64,000 nt of DNA, taken from positions 6,979,001-7,043,000 of the forward strand of contig NZ_CP076457.1 in the NCBI RefSeq assembly GCF_018866325.1, read 5' to 3'. The DNA comes from Streptomyces sp. YPW6. GTDB taxonomy: Bacteria; Actinomycetota; Actinomycetes; Streptomycetales; Streptomycetaceae. Positions within the stretch are counted from its first letter, which is position 1, and every line of letters begins with the position of its first letter. This document shows, in pieces, positions 36,067 through 44,298 of the stretch. The position numbers and the translations under genes were made by a program. The notes below the pieces were generated by a model. That model was not told the origin of the DNA. It saw only the letters and a program-made list of their open reading frames with translations, and did not search any database.

Positions 36067-36465
36067 GATCAGCCTCTCTCCGTACTCCCCAACGCGTGCA
36101 GGCAGTACGGGCGTACGAGGGCTTGACCCAGCAATCGATATGGCGGTCGCAAACCCTGACTTCCCCCCGACCTCACGGGATCGCGGCTCTCAAATTACCA
36201 GCGTGGTTCGCAGGATCTCCACACGGTGGTCGGGCGAATCCGTCACATGACGCCGACCGTGGTGTGTTCCTCGCCGCGCGTTCTTCGCCTCTGCGGCGAG
36301 CGGCGGGGGCCGGAGAGTGGATGCGGTCGACGGGTACCGACGCCGACGTTCCGCCCGTATCACCACCCGGGGCGGGCGGGCTCTCGTGCTGCCGAGGCCG
36401 TACGACCGGCGCAGGCGCCCCTGCCCGATGCAGCCAGGCCGATCGAGGGGCGGGCGGACACCGGG
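36067..36465. other. intergenic region upstream of the PBP gene
   Basis: About 400 bp without a supportable gene. The long frames on both strands show no protein family resemblance. It should contain the PBP promoter, reading to the left, but no convincing -35/-10 pair was found. Confidence 0.3.
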
Positions 36466-36745
36466 GCCCGGCACTGGACTGCCAGTCGGTCGCCCGTTCC
36501 GGAGCCGGGCACCACCACATCGTCCGGAACGGCGAACCGGGCCGGCTCGGCCAGGGCGGCCCCGACCAGCACACCATGCTGGTCACCCCGTCGGTCGGCG
36601 GGAACGACATGCGCTTCGCCGATGTCGTGACATCGTGCGTCAATCCGGACGGCATCATCATGACCGGCCACGCCGAGGCCGACAGCCGTCCGGTCTCGAT
36701 GAAGCCGTTCCACCCGAACCTCCTCGGCCTTCGCCCTGGTCTGCG
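36466..36745 (+). pseudogene. SGNH/GDSL esterase remnant
   Basis: One frame contains LVTPSVGGNDMRFADVVTSC, a close match to the block III (GND) region of streptomycete SGNH lipases, followed within 30 residues by KPFHPNLLG, which resembles the C-terminal catalytic-His block of the same family. The N-terminal GDS block and the long segment that should separate these two are missing. This looks like an internally deleted, dead esterase gene; edges are approximate. Confidence 0.55.
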
Positions 36746-36823
36746 CGTGGGTGCCTTCGGCTCCTGGGGTTCACCAGGCGCTCGCCGACCGGGAAAGTGC
36801 CGTGGCGGCTCTGCTCTGCGCGG

Positions 36824-36857
36824 TCAGGAGGGCGACCCGATCAGGAGGGCGACCCGA
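36824..36857. repeat. 17-bp tandem duplication
   Basis: TCAGGAGGGCGACCCGA occurs twice in direct succession (36824-36840, 36841-36857). Probably a slippage product in non-coding DNA. Confidence 0.9.
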
Positions 36858-36971
36858 TCCGAACCGGAGACAGAGAAGCACGGGTTGCAGACAGGACTCG
36901 CGGACCTCTCGGGACTCTTCTGTGCCAGGGCGAAGCCGCAATCCCCATGGTGCCGCCGTACGCAAAGACCT

Positions 36972-37009
36972 GGTGTCGATTTCGCTTGGTTCTAGTCGAA
37001 ATCGACACC
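36972..37009 (-). terminator. hairpin overlapping the end of the SUKH gene
   Basis: GGTGTCGATTTCG (36972-36984) pairs perfectly with 36997-37009 around a 12-nt loop. The stem includes the last codons of the SUKH gene, so transcription would end right at its stop codon. Confidence 0.65.
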
Positions 37010-37519
37010 CCCTATTCGCTCGAATGACGGCTCTCCTTGAATGACGGGAACGTCAAGCTCGTCGCGCAGTGCAGCCCGGAGGAAGTCGGTGAAGGTCATG
37101 TCGAAAACGAACCACGCTCCCATTTCCACCGCGACCTGCCACTGCCTTCTGTTCCCGTCAGGGGGAACGAGGAAGATGTGGTTGCCGGAGATCGACCGGG
37201 CGACCGCGAAGTATCCACCCGGGTCCGGGTGCACGGGGTGCCGGTAGGCGTGGGGATCGCTGCGAGCCAGGTCTCCGTAGGAAGAGGAGGCCCGATCCCA
37301 CAGTGACTCGAGGCGCAGGCCGTGGTCTCCCCTCGCTGCCCGCGGGTGAAAGAGATAGACCTGTTCGCTGATGCATCCCGGCCCGTAGGCGGAGACGAAC
37401 TCCTTGTAGTCGGTGGGGAGGGTGATGTTGCTCATTCTTTCAACAGCTTCCCAGTCAGCGACTGTTTCCCTGTTGACCTGGGGGGCTCCCAGAAGTTCAC
37501 GGAACGGAGAGTTGTACAC
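36992..37519 (-). CDS. SMI1/KNR4 (SUKH superfamily) protein, likely immunity protein
   Basis: 175 residues. The SUKH signature is visible in ITLPTDYKEFVSAYGPGCIS near the N-terminus, then a beta-rich core with NHIFLVPPDGNRRQWQVAV and MGAWFVFDMTFTDFLRAAL. In bacteria SUKH proteins are best known as immunity proteins against polymorphic toxins. The GTG at 37519 has GAGG eight bases upstream; the longer frame to 37609 is not supported. Its upstream side is broken 98 bp away by the composite transposon, so any original toxin partner has been separated from it. Confidence 0.85.
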   Translation of the reverse strand: MYNSPFRELLGAPQVNRETVADWEAVERMSNITLPTDYKEFVSAYGPGCISEQVYLFHPRAARGDHGLRLESLWDRASSSYGDLARSDPHAYRHPVHPDPGGYFAVARSISGNHIFLVPPDGNRRQWQVAVEMGAWFVFDMTFTDFLRAALRDELDVPVIQGEPSFERIGGVDFD

Positions 37520-37617
37520 CTGATGACCTCTGTGGGCAGCATTATTCGGCAACGGCCCGATGGTAGGCCGTGCGGCCCTGGCGGATGGAGTGCGGGCGAT
37601 GCGGGACATGCGCCTGA

Positions 37618-39277
37618 CCTCGCTGTTTCAGTTGAGGTTGCTGGGCGGCTGAGCGAGGTTGTTTGAGGCTGGGTCGGCTGGTGGGCATGGTGAGGGCCCG
37701 ACGCGGGGTCGGGTTCTCCGAGGTCCTTGGGTCGAGGTGGGCGGGGGCGGCGGGTCAGCTGGCGGGGCGGGGTAGTGCGGCCAGTCGGTGGAATGCGGCC
37801 ATGAGTTCATGTCGCCAGGGCCAGGTCGCCGATATCCGGAGGCGGAGGCGGCGGCTGCCCCGGGTGATTCGGGCTGTGACGTGCAGGATCCGGTAGCGGA
37901 GTTTCTTGGGTTCGGCAGCCGCGAGTTGGCTGTCCAGCAGGAGGATGCGGGTCCAGGTGAGGAGGTCGATCGCCGCGAGGCTGAGTTCGAGCCAGGCGGC
38001 GTTGACGCCGAAGCGGCGGGAGGGGGAGCGGCCGAAGCCGGTGGTCTTGCCGCACCGGATGCGGTCCTCGACGGTGGCGTGTCCGCGGTGGCGGACCTCC
38101 AGGAACTGGGCCGAGCCGGCGGTGAACGGGGTGTCGGTGAGGAAGACCTGGTGCCGCAGGCCCTCGTCCTGGTCGAAGAGCGAGAGCTGGGCTCCGGGGT
38201 GGGGGCGTTCGCGGCGGACGATGATGCGGGTGCCGGCCGGGTAGCCGGCAAGGCCGGTCATGCCGGTCAGCTCGGCGACCTCGGCGGACTCACGGAGGGT
38301 GCCGTCCTGGTCCAGGGCGGGGTGCCAGACCTGCTCGGGCAGGGCCCGGATCGCGCGGCGGACCGGCTCGGTGACCGCGTATCCGACCGAGAAGAAGGTG
38401 CGGATTCCGCGTGCTCGCAGGTCTCGGATGTGGGTGAGGAAGGCTTTCGCGGATCCGGCGCTGTCGGTGCGGATCAGGATGTCGGAGCCGTGCCGGTGGG
38501 CGTCAGGGATTTGTGCGAGAGCGTCGTCCAGCACCGCGATGTGATCCGCGGCTGTGTTGGCTCCGGAGTTTCCGGGCCGAAGGCGCCCGGACATGGCCTC
38601 GCCGGTGTTGGCCAGGAAACACAGCAGGGGGTGGAAGCCGAAGCCGCCTTTGTAGGTGGGTGCGGCCTGGACCTTCTCGGGTGGCAGGTGATCAGGGTGG
38701 CGTCGATGTCCAGGACCAGGCCGGGCAGTTCCCGTCCGCCGGCCTTTGCCGCCGGTATGCCGCAGCGGGTCTCGGATGCCTGCAGCCAGGCCACTTCCCG
38801 GGCCTGAGCGCGGGCTGAGCGCAGGCGGTCCAGTACGCGTTCGTCGACGGCGGCCAGGAGCCGCCAGGCAGTCGGTGTCGAGGCGATGGGGCCGAACACC
38901 TCGCGCTGGTCGCGCAGCGTGGCCAGATCCGTGATGGTCTCGCCGCCGGCAGCCACCATCACCGCGAGGTCGGTCGCGATCCGGCCCGGGTCATGACCAG
39001 TACCTCGTGGCCGGAGCGGTCCGAGCGCGGTGGAGTACGAGCTGGTCAGTCCAGTGACATCGGCGAGATCAGCCAGTAGCCGTGCCCCGGCATGACCGAC
39101 CACCCCCGCACCGTCAGCAGAGACATGAAGCCTGGGACGCAAACCGATACACTGCACGCAGAAAGTGCCTTCCACCTGGCCCGACAGAACCCCTCGACAA
39201 GGTTCATCGTCCCAGCTCGGAAGGCACTTTCGCGTTCACGGCCAGCAACCGGCCTCACCCCAACAGAAACGGCGAGG
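37618..39277 (-). mobile_element. IS1380-family insertion sequence, copy 1
   Basis: 1,660 bp. Terminal inverted repeats CCTCGCCGTTTCTGTTGGGG (reading in from 39277) and CCTCGCTGTTTCAGTTGAGG (from 37618) match at 16 of 20 positions. The sequence is nearly identical to copy 2 at 50921-52580 over every stretch compared. Confidence 0.88.
37755..39175 (-). pseudogene. IS1380 transposase, copy 1, one frameshift
   Basis: DDE transposase of about 470 residues broken into two frames. The first (from 39175) runs through LPGLVLDIDATLITCH; the second resumes at KGGFGFHPLLCF-equivalent sequence and reads MSGRLRPGNSGANTAADHI to the end. Comparison with copy 2 shows one base missing between 38680 and 38681 (plus strand). 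The catalytic segments DIDATL and RTDSAGSAKAFL are present in the two halves. Without frameshifting no full transposase is made. Confidence 0.88.
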
Positions 39278-39281
39278 CTAA

Positions 39282-39350
39282 CCTCGGGTTTTCACGAGGG
39301 CTGCCGTCCAGCAGGTGATCGAGAGAGCGTAAAGTACCTCTGATCTCTGC
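39282..39350 (+). mobile_element. fragment of a second IS1380-type left end
   Basis: CCTCGGGTTTTCACGAGGGC followed by a run ending in GTAAAGTACCTCTGATCT closely resembles the left 70 bp of the decayed element at 49455. It abuts copy 1 after the 4-bp CTAA. Probably a remnant of an older IS1380 insertion. Confidence 0.6.
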
Positions 39351-39398
39351 AAGGGTAGGCCCCATGACAGTCGGGGCGGTGACCGGCACGCCCGGCTA

Positions 39399-40626
39399 GT
39401 GCCGCATCAGGCAACGTTCGCCCCGTCGTGACGTGTCGCCCGGTTGCTGCGCCGGGCGGCACCGGACGGCCAGAATGATCACGTGGCTGAACGCGTGCAG
39501 GTCCGGGAGATCGATGACGACGAGGGAAGACGGCTGCTACGGATCGTCCGCCGGGGCACTGGGTCGGTGGTGACCTGGCGGCGGGCCCAGATGGTGCTGC
39601 TGTCCGCTCAGCGCATGCCGGCGGCGAAGATCGCTGAGGTGACGTTCACCAGCGCGGACCGGGTCCGCGATGTGATCCACACCTTCAATGCCGACGGCTT
39701 CGAGGCGCTCTACCCGAAATACAGGGGTGGGCGGCCGAGGACGTTCACCCTGCCCGAGCGCCGGGAGATCAAGAAGATCGCGAAGTCCAAGCCGGCCGAG
39801 CACGGCCTGCCGTTCTCGACCTGGAGCCCGGCCAAGCTGGCCGACTTCCTGGTCGCCGAGGGGGTGGTCGACGACATCAGCCACGAGGGCCTTCGGGTCC
39901 TGCTCCGCGAGGAGGGCGTCTCCTTTCAACGCGTGAAGACCTGGAAGTCCTCACGCGACCCGGACTACGCGGCCAAGAAGGCCCGTGTCGAGCACCTCTA
40001 CGCGATCGCCGACGGCGAGGTCATACCCGAGGACTGGGAGCCCGAAGTCGTCTTCTGCATGGACGAGTTCGGACCGCTCAACCTGATGCCGCACCCCGGC
40101 CGGCAATGGGCCGAAGGCGGCGGACGGCACAAGGACCCCGGGCGTGAACCCCGGCCCCGCCGACGGGCGACCTACACCCGCCCGCACGGGGTGAGGCACC
40201 TGTTGCCGCCTACGACCTCGCCAAGGACCAGCTCTACGGCCACATCAAGAAGACCAAGAACCGGTCCAAGTTCCTGGAGTTCTGCCGCTACCTGCGCTCG
40301 CTGCACCCGGCGGACGTGCGCATCGCGATCGTCTGCGACAACTACTCGCCGCACCTGACGACCAAGCGCTGCCAGCGGGTCGGCACGTGGGCGGCGGCGA
40401 ACAACGTCGAGATCGCCTACACCCCGACCAACAGCTCATGGCTCAACCGGATCGAGGCCCAGTTCACGGCTCTGCGGTACTTCGCCCTCGACGGCACCGA
40501 CCATGCCAGTCACAAGGCCCAGGGCAGCATGATCCGCCGCTACATCATCTGGCGGAACAAGCACGCCGCGGACGAGCGCCTATGCGAAGTGGTTACCAGG
40601 GCGAACGTAGCTTGACGCAGCGCCAA
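39399..40626 (+). mobile_element. IS630-family element A
   Basis: Left terminal repeat GTGCCGCATCAGGCAACGTT at 39399 after a TA dinucleotide, then the transposase. The right end after the transposase stop (from 40599, GCGAACGTAGCTTGACGCAG) is a degraded version of the terminal repeat. A better matching right end lies at 41323-41346, beyond the XRE gene. Confidence 0.7.
39483..40615 (+). pseudogene. IS630 transposase A, one frameshift
   Basis: Same protein as the intact transposase at 41903-43036, with an N-terminal HTH region, FCMDEFGPLNLMPHPG (first Asp), VCDNYSPHLTT (second Asp) and SSWLNRIEAQF (Glu). One base is missing after 40204 (TGTTGCCGCC where copy B has TGTTCGCTGCC), which splits the frame just before the second catalytic Asp. 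No functional protein expected. Confidence 0.88.
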
Positions 40627-40655
40627 GGCCGCATCGTGACGCCGCCGCCTATCAG

Positions 40656-41279
40656 CTACTGCGTACTGCCGTCGTCGAGTCCGGCGATGACTCTGACGTC
40701 TGCTTCGGACATGTCCAGGATCCCGGCGATCAGGCGGGCCTGCAGCAGATTCGGGTTGTGCCCACGGCGGAGCATGTGGATGGTGGACATCGACAGTCCG
40801 GTGGCCCTGGCCATCTCCCTGACCGGAATCCCGCGCAGGTCCATCAAGCCGGTAAGCATCCGTCCGAACGGATGTGGCTCCGACCGCCCGGCAGGGGCAA
40901 CGGCCGGGCCGATGACAACGTCACCGATCTTGACTTGGAAGCGGATCAGCCGGTCGCCCGTGAACCCGACTTTCGCGACGAACGGCAGGCTCTCACCGTT
41001 GCCGGAGGCTACCGCTCCCGGGATCGACACCTCGGCGAACCTTACGGCGGGATCGCAGCGGTGATCCCCGGTCTCTGCGGGAAGTCCCGGCTGGACGCGG
41101 TCGACTTTCCAGTCGCGGTTCCACCACGGAAGGTCCTGCAGCACCTCGTTGAAGAAGGGCGGCAGGACGGTCATGTCCACTGGGTCCGGAGGATTCTTCT
41201 GACCTCCCCATATGACACCGGGCCAGTACCTCAGTGCCGCGATCACGTCCGCCGTCAGCGCGCGATTGGCAGTCTCCAC
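40656..41279 (-). CDS. protein with C-terminal XRE-type helix-turn-helix
   Basis: About 207 residues. The N-terminal 130 residues match no family I recognise (EVLQDLPWWNRDWKVD and FVAKVGFTGDRLIRFQVKIG are visible). The C-terminal 60 residues form a Cro-type HTH (VREMARATGLSMSTIHMLRR). The start is uncertain: GTG 41279 (GGGGGAG nine bases upstream), GTG 41285 or ATG 41312. It lies between the degraded right end of IS630 element A and an intact IS630 end at 41323, so it may be passenger DNA of that element or original host DNA. Confidence 0.7.
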   Translation of the reverse strand: METANRALTADVIAALRYWPGVIWGGQKNPPDPVDMTVLPPFFNEVLQDLPWWNRDWKVDRVQPGLPAETGDHRCDPAVRFAEVSIPGAVASGNGESLPFVAKVGFTGDRLIRFQVKIGDVVIGPAVAPAGRSEPHPFGRMLTGLMDLRGIPVREMARATGLSMSTIHMLRRGHNPNLLQARLIAGILDMSEADVRVIAGLDDGSTQ

Positions 41280-41322
41280 GGCCACACTCTCCCCCGGTCG
41301 ACGGAGCAGTCTCCCATGACCA

Positions 41323-41372
41323 GGCAAACGTTGTCTGATGCGGCACTAGTGCCGCATCAGACAACGTTCGCC
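41323..41372. repeat. two IS630 ends abutting head to head on one TA
   Basis: A 50-bp near-perfect palindrome: the 24-bp terminal repeat at 41323-41346 and its inverse at 41349-41372, sharing the TA at 41347-41348. These two inner ends read GTGCCGCATCAGACAACGTT, one base different from the two outer ends at 39399 and 43044, which read GTGCCGCATCAGGCAACGTT. Confidence 0.92.
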
Positions 41373-41466
41373 TCCTCTGGGGGTCGACTGATAGTCGGCC
41401 AGAGGGCCACATCTGGTGGTCGTGGGAACGGAACTGTGGTGGCCAGTACTCGCGTAGGGTGCTTGG

Positions 41467-41898
41467 GTGTTCAATCGGCTTGAGATCAGCGTGTTGCCAC
41501 CAGGCCCCCGATGGGCTGCCCAATTGTCTTTTCGGATCGATGGTGAAGAAGTGGTGGCAGCCGCGATTGGAGAGGGCGGCCGCGGCCCGTTTGTCGAGGA
41601 GGCATTGCCGGTCGATGGCCAGGGTCCCCTCTGGGCGACCGCCGAGGGACGACGTGTAGTGCTGGGTGAGCCCGAGTGCACGGGCGGATGCTGTGGCTAC
41701 CTGTCCGTGTTCGTGCAGCGTCACGGCGGGATCGTGGAGTGGTCCGACTGGCAGGTGCCCGTTGATGAGGCGCGCCCTGCGGCCTTTCACTTCGACGCCG
41801 ATCAGTACGACGCCGAACTGACCCGGGCGCTGACTGCGTTTACCTCGTGTTGTCTGCCGCGTGGGTGGTTCCCTGCGCGGCGGTCCAGACCAGAATGA
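41467..41898 (+). CDS. hypothetical protein, C-terminus probably altered by IS630
   Basis: 143 residues with normal Streptomyces codon use and protein-like sequence: SFRIDGEEVVAAAIGEGGRG, a cysteine cluster PECTGGCCGYLSVFVQR, and an acidic C-terminal part FHFDADQYDAELTRA. No named family is claimed. The GTG at 41467 has a weak ribosome binding site. The last 20 or so residues, from about 41840, are encoded by sequence similar to the leader of IS630 element A, so the original C-terminus was probably lost when the IS inserted. Confidence 0.6.
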   Translation: MFNRLEISVLPPGPRWAAQLSFRIDGEEVVAAAIGEGGRGPFVEEALPVDGQGPLWATAEGRRVVLGEPECTGGCCGYLSVFVQRHGGIVEWSDWQVPVDEARPAAFHFDADQYDAELTRALTAFTSCCLPRGWFPARRSRPE

Positions 41899-41902
41899 TC
41901 AC

Positions 41903-43036
41903 GTGGCTGGACGTGTACAGGTTCGTGAGATCGATGACAACGAGGGCCGGCGGCTGCTGCGGATCATCCGGCGGGGCACCGGGTCGGTGGTGACCTGGCG
42001 GCGGGCCCAGATGGTGCTGCTGTCCGCGCAGGGCATGCCGGTGGCGAGAATCGCCGAGGTGTCGTTCACCAGTGACGATCGCGTCAGAGACGTGATCCAC
42101 AACTTCAACACCGACGGCTTCGACTCGCTGTATCCGAAGTACTCCGGCGGTCGGCCGAAGACATTCACGCTGCCGGAACGACGCGAGATCAAGAAGATCG
42201 CCAAGTCCAAGCCGCCCGAGCACGACCTGCCGTTCTCGACCTGGAGCCTGACCAAGCTGGCGGACTTCCTGGTCGCCGAGGGGGTGGTCGACGACATCAG
42301 CCACGAGGGCCTGCGCATCCTGCTCCGCGAGGAAGGCGTCTCCTTTCAACGCCTGAAGACCTGGAAGACCTCCCGCGATCCGGACTACGCCACCAAGAAG
42401 GCCCGCGTCGAACACCTCTATGCGATCGCCGACGGCGAGGTCATACCCGAGGTCGGTGAGCCCGAAGTCATCTTCTGCATGGACGAGTTCGGACCCCTCA
42501 ACCTGATGCCCCACCCGGGCCGGCAGTGGGCCGAACGCGGAGGCAAACACAAGGACCCCCACCGCGAGCCCCGGCGACGGCGCCGGGCGACCTACAACCG
42601 CTACGGCGGGGTGCGGCACCTGTTCGCTGCCCTGGACCTGACCAAGGGCAAGCTCTACGGCCACATCAAGCCACTCAAGAAGCGGACCCAGTTCCTGGAG
42701 TTCTGCCGCTACCTCCGCACGCTTCACCCACCAACGGTGCGGATCGCGATAGTCAGCGACAACTTCTCCCCGCACCTGACCACGAAGAAGTGCCAGCGCG
42801 TCGCCACCTGGGCAGCGGCGAACAACGTCGAGATGGCCGACACCCCGACGAACAGCTCCTGGCTCAACCGCATCGAGGCCCAGTTCACAGCCCTGCGCTA
42901 CTTCACCCTCGACGGCACCGACCACGCCGACCACAAGGAACAGGGCAGCATGATCCGCCGCTACATCATCTGGCGAAACCGCCACGCCGACGACCGGCGC
43001 CTACGCGCCATCGTCGACAGGGCGAACGTTGCCTGA
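41903..43036 (+). CDS. IS630 family transposase (intact)
   Basis: 377 residues, complete. N-terminal winged/HTH region (VVTWRRAQMVLLSAQGMPVA, SDDRVRDVIHNFNTDGF), then the DDE core: FCMDEFGPLNLM, IVSDNFSPHLTT and NSSWLNRIEAQF, the spacing typical of the IS630/Tc1-mariner group that inserts at TA. GTG start at 41903 without an obvious ribosome binding site. Its stop codon lies inside the right terminal repeat. This is the only apparently functional transposase in the composite element and could mobilise the related ends in trans. Confidence 0.93.
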   Translation: MAGRVQVREIDDNEGRRLLRIIRRGTGSVVTWRRAQMVLLSAQGMPVARIAEVSFTSDDRVRDVIHNFNTDGFDSLYPKYSGGRPKTFTLPERREIKKIAKSKPPEHDLPFSTWSLTKLADFLVAEGVVDDISHEGLRILLREEGVSFQRLKTWKTSRDPDYATKKARVEHLYAIADGEVIPEVGEPEVIFCMDEFGPLNLMPHPGRQWAERGGKHKDPHREPRRRRRATYNRYGGVRHLFAALDLTKGKLYGHIKPLKKRTQFLEFCRYLRTLHPPTVRIAIVSDNFSPHLTTKKCQRVATWAAANNVEMADTPTNSSWLNRIEAQFTALRYFTLDGTDHADHKEQGSMIRRYIIWRNRHADDRRLRAIVDRANVA

Positions 43037-43043
43037 TGCGGCA

Positions 43044-44213
43044 CTAGTCGGTGTCGGTGGCTGCCAGCACCGCGATCCCCTGCCCGTCCGGGTGCAGAGC
43101 GGCGACGGCGAGGTCCCATGCGACTTCGTGGAACCACGAGGAGCTCGGGGCGATACGGAGCCAGGTCGTTCGCCCGGCCTCCTCCGCCACCCGGGCGAGC
43201 GGCATGTCCGCCGGGACGCCGGTCAGACCGGCGAGCGAGTGCCAGGCGGCGAGCCGCCCGTACGCCCCATGGAGGCCGGAGCCGTACGCGGGTGCCCTCA
43301 CCGCGGCGGTGAGGAGCATGCGGAACACTGTGTCCGGTGTGGCCGGGTGCGGTTCGGCAGGACCCTCCTCCACCGGCCAGGCGGTGAGCGGCAGCCGTTC
43401 CAGAACCGCCGGGAAGTCCTCGGCCCGGACCGGGTCCGGGGTCCAGAACTCCTGCGCCGCGATCTTCCCGTTGGACTGGGCGCACCAGTGCTGTACTGCG
43501 GCTCCCGCGGCCTCGGCATGGGCGGGGCCGCTGATCTCCGTCAGGTCGACGGCTGCCGTGCGCTGCCGCATCGACGCGGAGGCCTTCAGCGGCTGCGTGG
43601 CGAGGGGGGCCGTGTACCAGGGCGGCATCGTCCAGGTCCAGCCCTGCCCCGCGTTCGGGGGACGACGCAGCCCGGACTCCAGGGGCAGCAGGGCCGGCGG
43701 GAGCGCGCCGAGCGGGTGCCCTTCGGCGACGAGCGACGCCGCGCGGGCGGAGAATCCGGGAAAGCTCTCCAGCGGGGCCCCGGTGAGCACGTACTCATGA
43801 ACCAGGCACGCGGTGAGTTCCCCGGAGTGGACCGAGGCGTTCCCCTCGGCGAAGACAGTACGTTCGACGTCCTCGATCCGGTGCCCGTGGGCAATCAGCA
43901 ACGCGAGTCGCCGCTCGGCGAGGACCTGCTCCGTCGCATCGGTACTCAGCGACGCCGGTACCCGCAGCAGCTCACGGAGGCTGTCCGGTCCCGGTTCAGC
44001 GGCCAGGGCCCGCAGAACGTTGCCCAGGACCGACCCGTAGTTCTCGCGGGAGTCCGCTCCGGACGCCCGGGTGGCGAGCTCGGCACCCAATTCGCCGGCC
44101 CATCCGCAGTCGCCTGCCGAGACGCGCGAACGGATTTCCCTGCCGAGGGCGGAGATGTCCGCCGGGCCTGCCGCGGACAACCCGGCCACCGTCCGGGACA
44201 GTTCCGTGTTCAC
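43044..44213 (-). CDS. DUF6183-like protein, candidate immunity protein of the adjacent toxin
   Basis: 389 residues, soluble, without signal or membrane segment. Recognisable segments include WTWTMPPWYTAPLATQPLKA, VDLTEISGPAHAEAAGAAV and TTWLRIAPSSSWFHEVAWDL, which resemble actinobacterial DUF6183 proteins (from memory, moderately sure). It follows the toxin gene by 85 bp on the same strand, the standard place for an immunity gene. GTG at 44213 with GAGG nine bases upstream. The stop codon TAG is formed by the TA at the IS630 unit B border, so the last residues may be changed or truncated by that insertion. Confidence 0.75.
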   Translation of the reverse strand: MNTELSRTVAGLSAAGPADISALGREIRSRVSAGDCGWAGELGAELATRASGADSRENYGSVLGNVLRALAAEPGPDSLRELLRVPASLSTDATEQVLAERRLALLIAHGHRIEDVERTVFAEGNASVHSGELTACLVHEYVLTGAPLESFPGFSARAASLVAEGHPLGALPPALLPLESGLRRPPNAGQGWTWTMPPWYTAPLATQPLKASASMRQRTAAVDLTEISGPAHAEAAGAAVQHWCAQSNGKIAAQEFWTPDPVRAEDFPAVLERLPLTAWPVEEGPAEPHPATPDTVFRMLLTAAVRAPAYGSGLHGAYGRLAAWHSLAGLTGVPADMPLARVAEEAGRTTWLRIAPSSSWFHEVAWDLAVAALHPDGQGIAVLAATDTD

Positions 44214-44298
44214 CCCGAGGAACCTCGTTTCACTTGATGCGCCGATGACTTGGCCGACGCCTAGGCGTCGGCCAAGTATAACGGAGCCTATTCGGCGA

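Larger units (their letters stand above)
41349..43044 (+). mobile_element. IS630-type unit B (hypothetical gene plus intact transposase between 24-bp ends)
   Basis: Bounded by TA-flanked 24-bp inverted ends at 41349-41372 and 43021-43044. The normal left end expected about 85 bp before the transposase is absent; instead some 480 bp with a hypothetical gene lies between the left end and the transposase. This may be an IS carrying a passenger gene, or the result of nested insertions. Confidence 0.6.

Noticed and set aside
41346..41790. Minus-strand frames resembling fragments of IS4/IS5-type transposases
   Set aside because: The phrase LGLTQHYTSSL looked transposase-like, but the plus-strand frame 41467-41898 has better coding character and a cysteine cluster, and the minus frames have no catalytic motifs.
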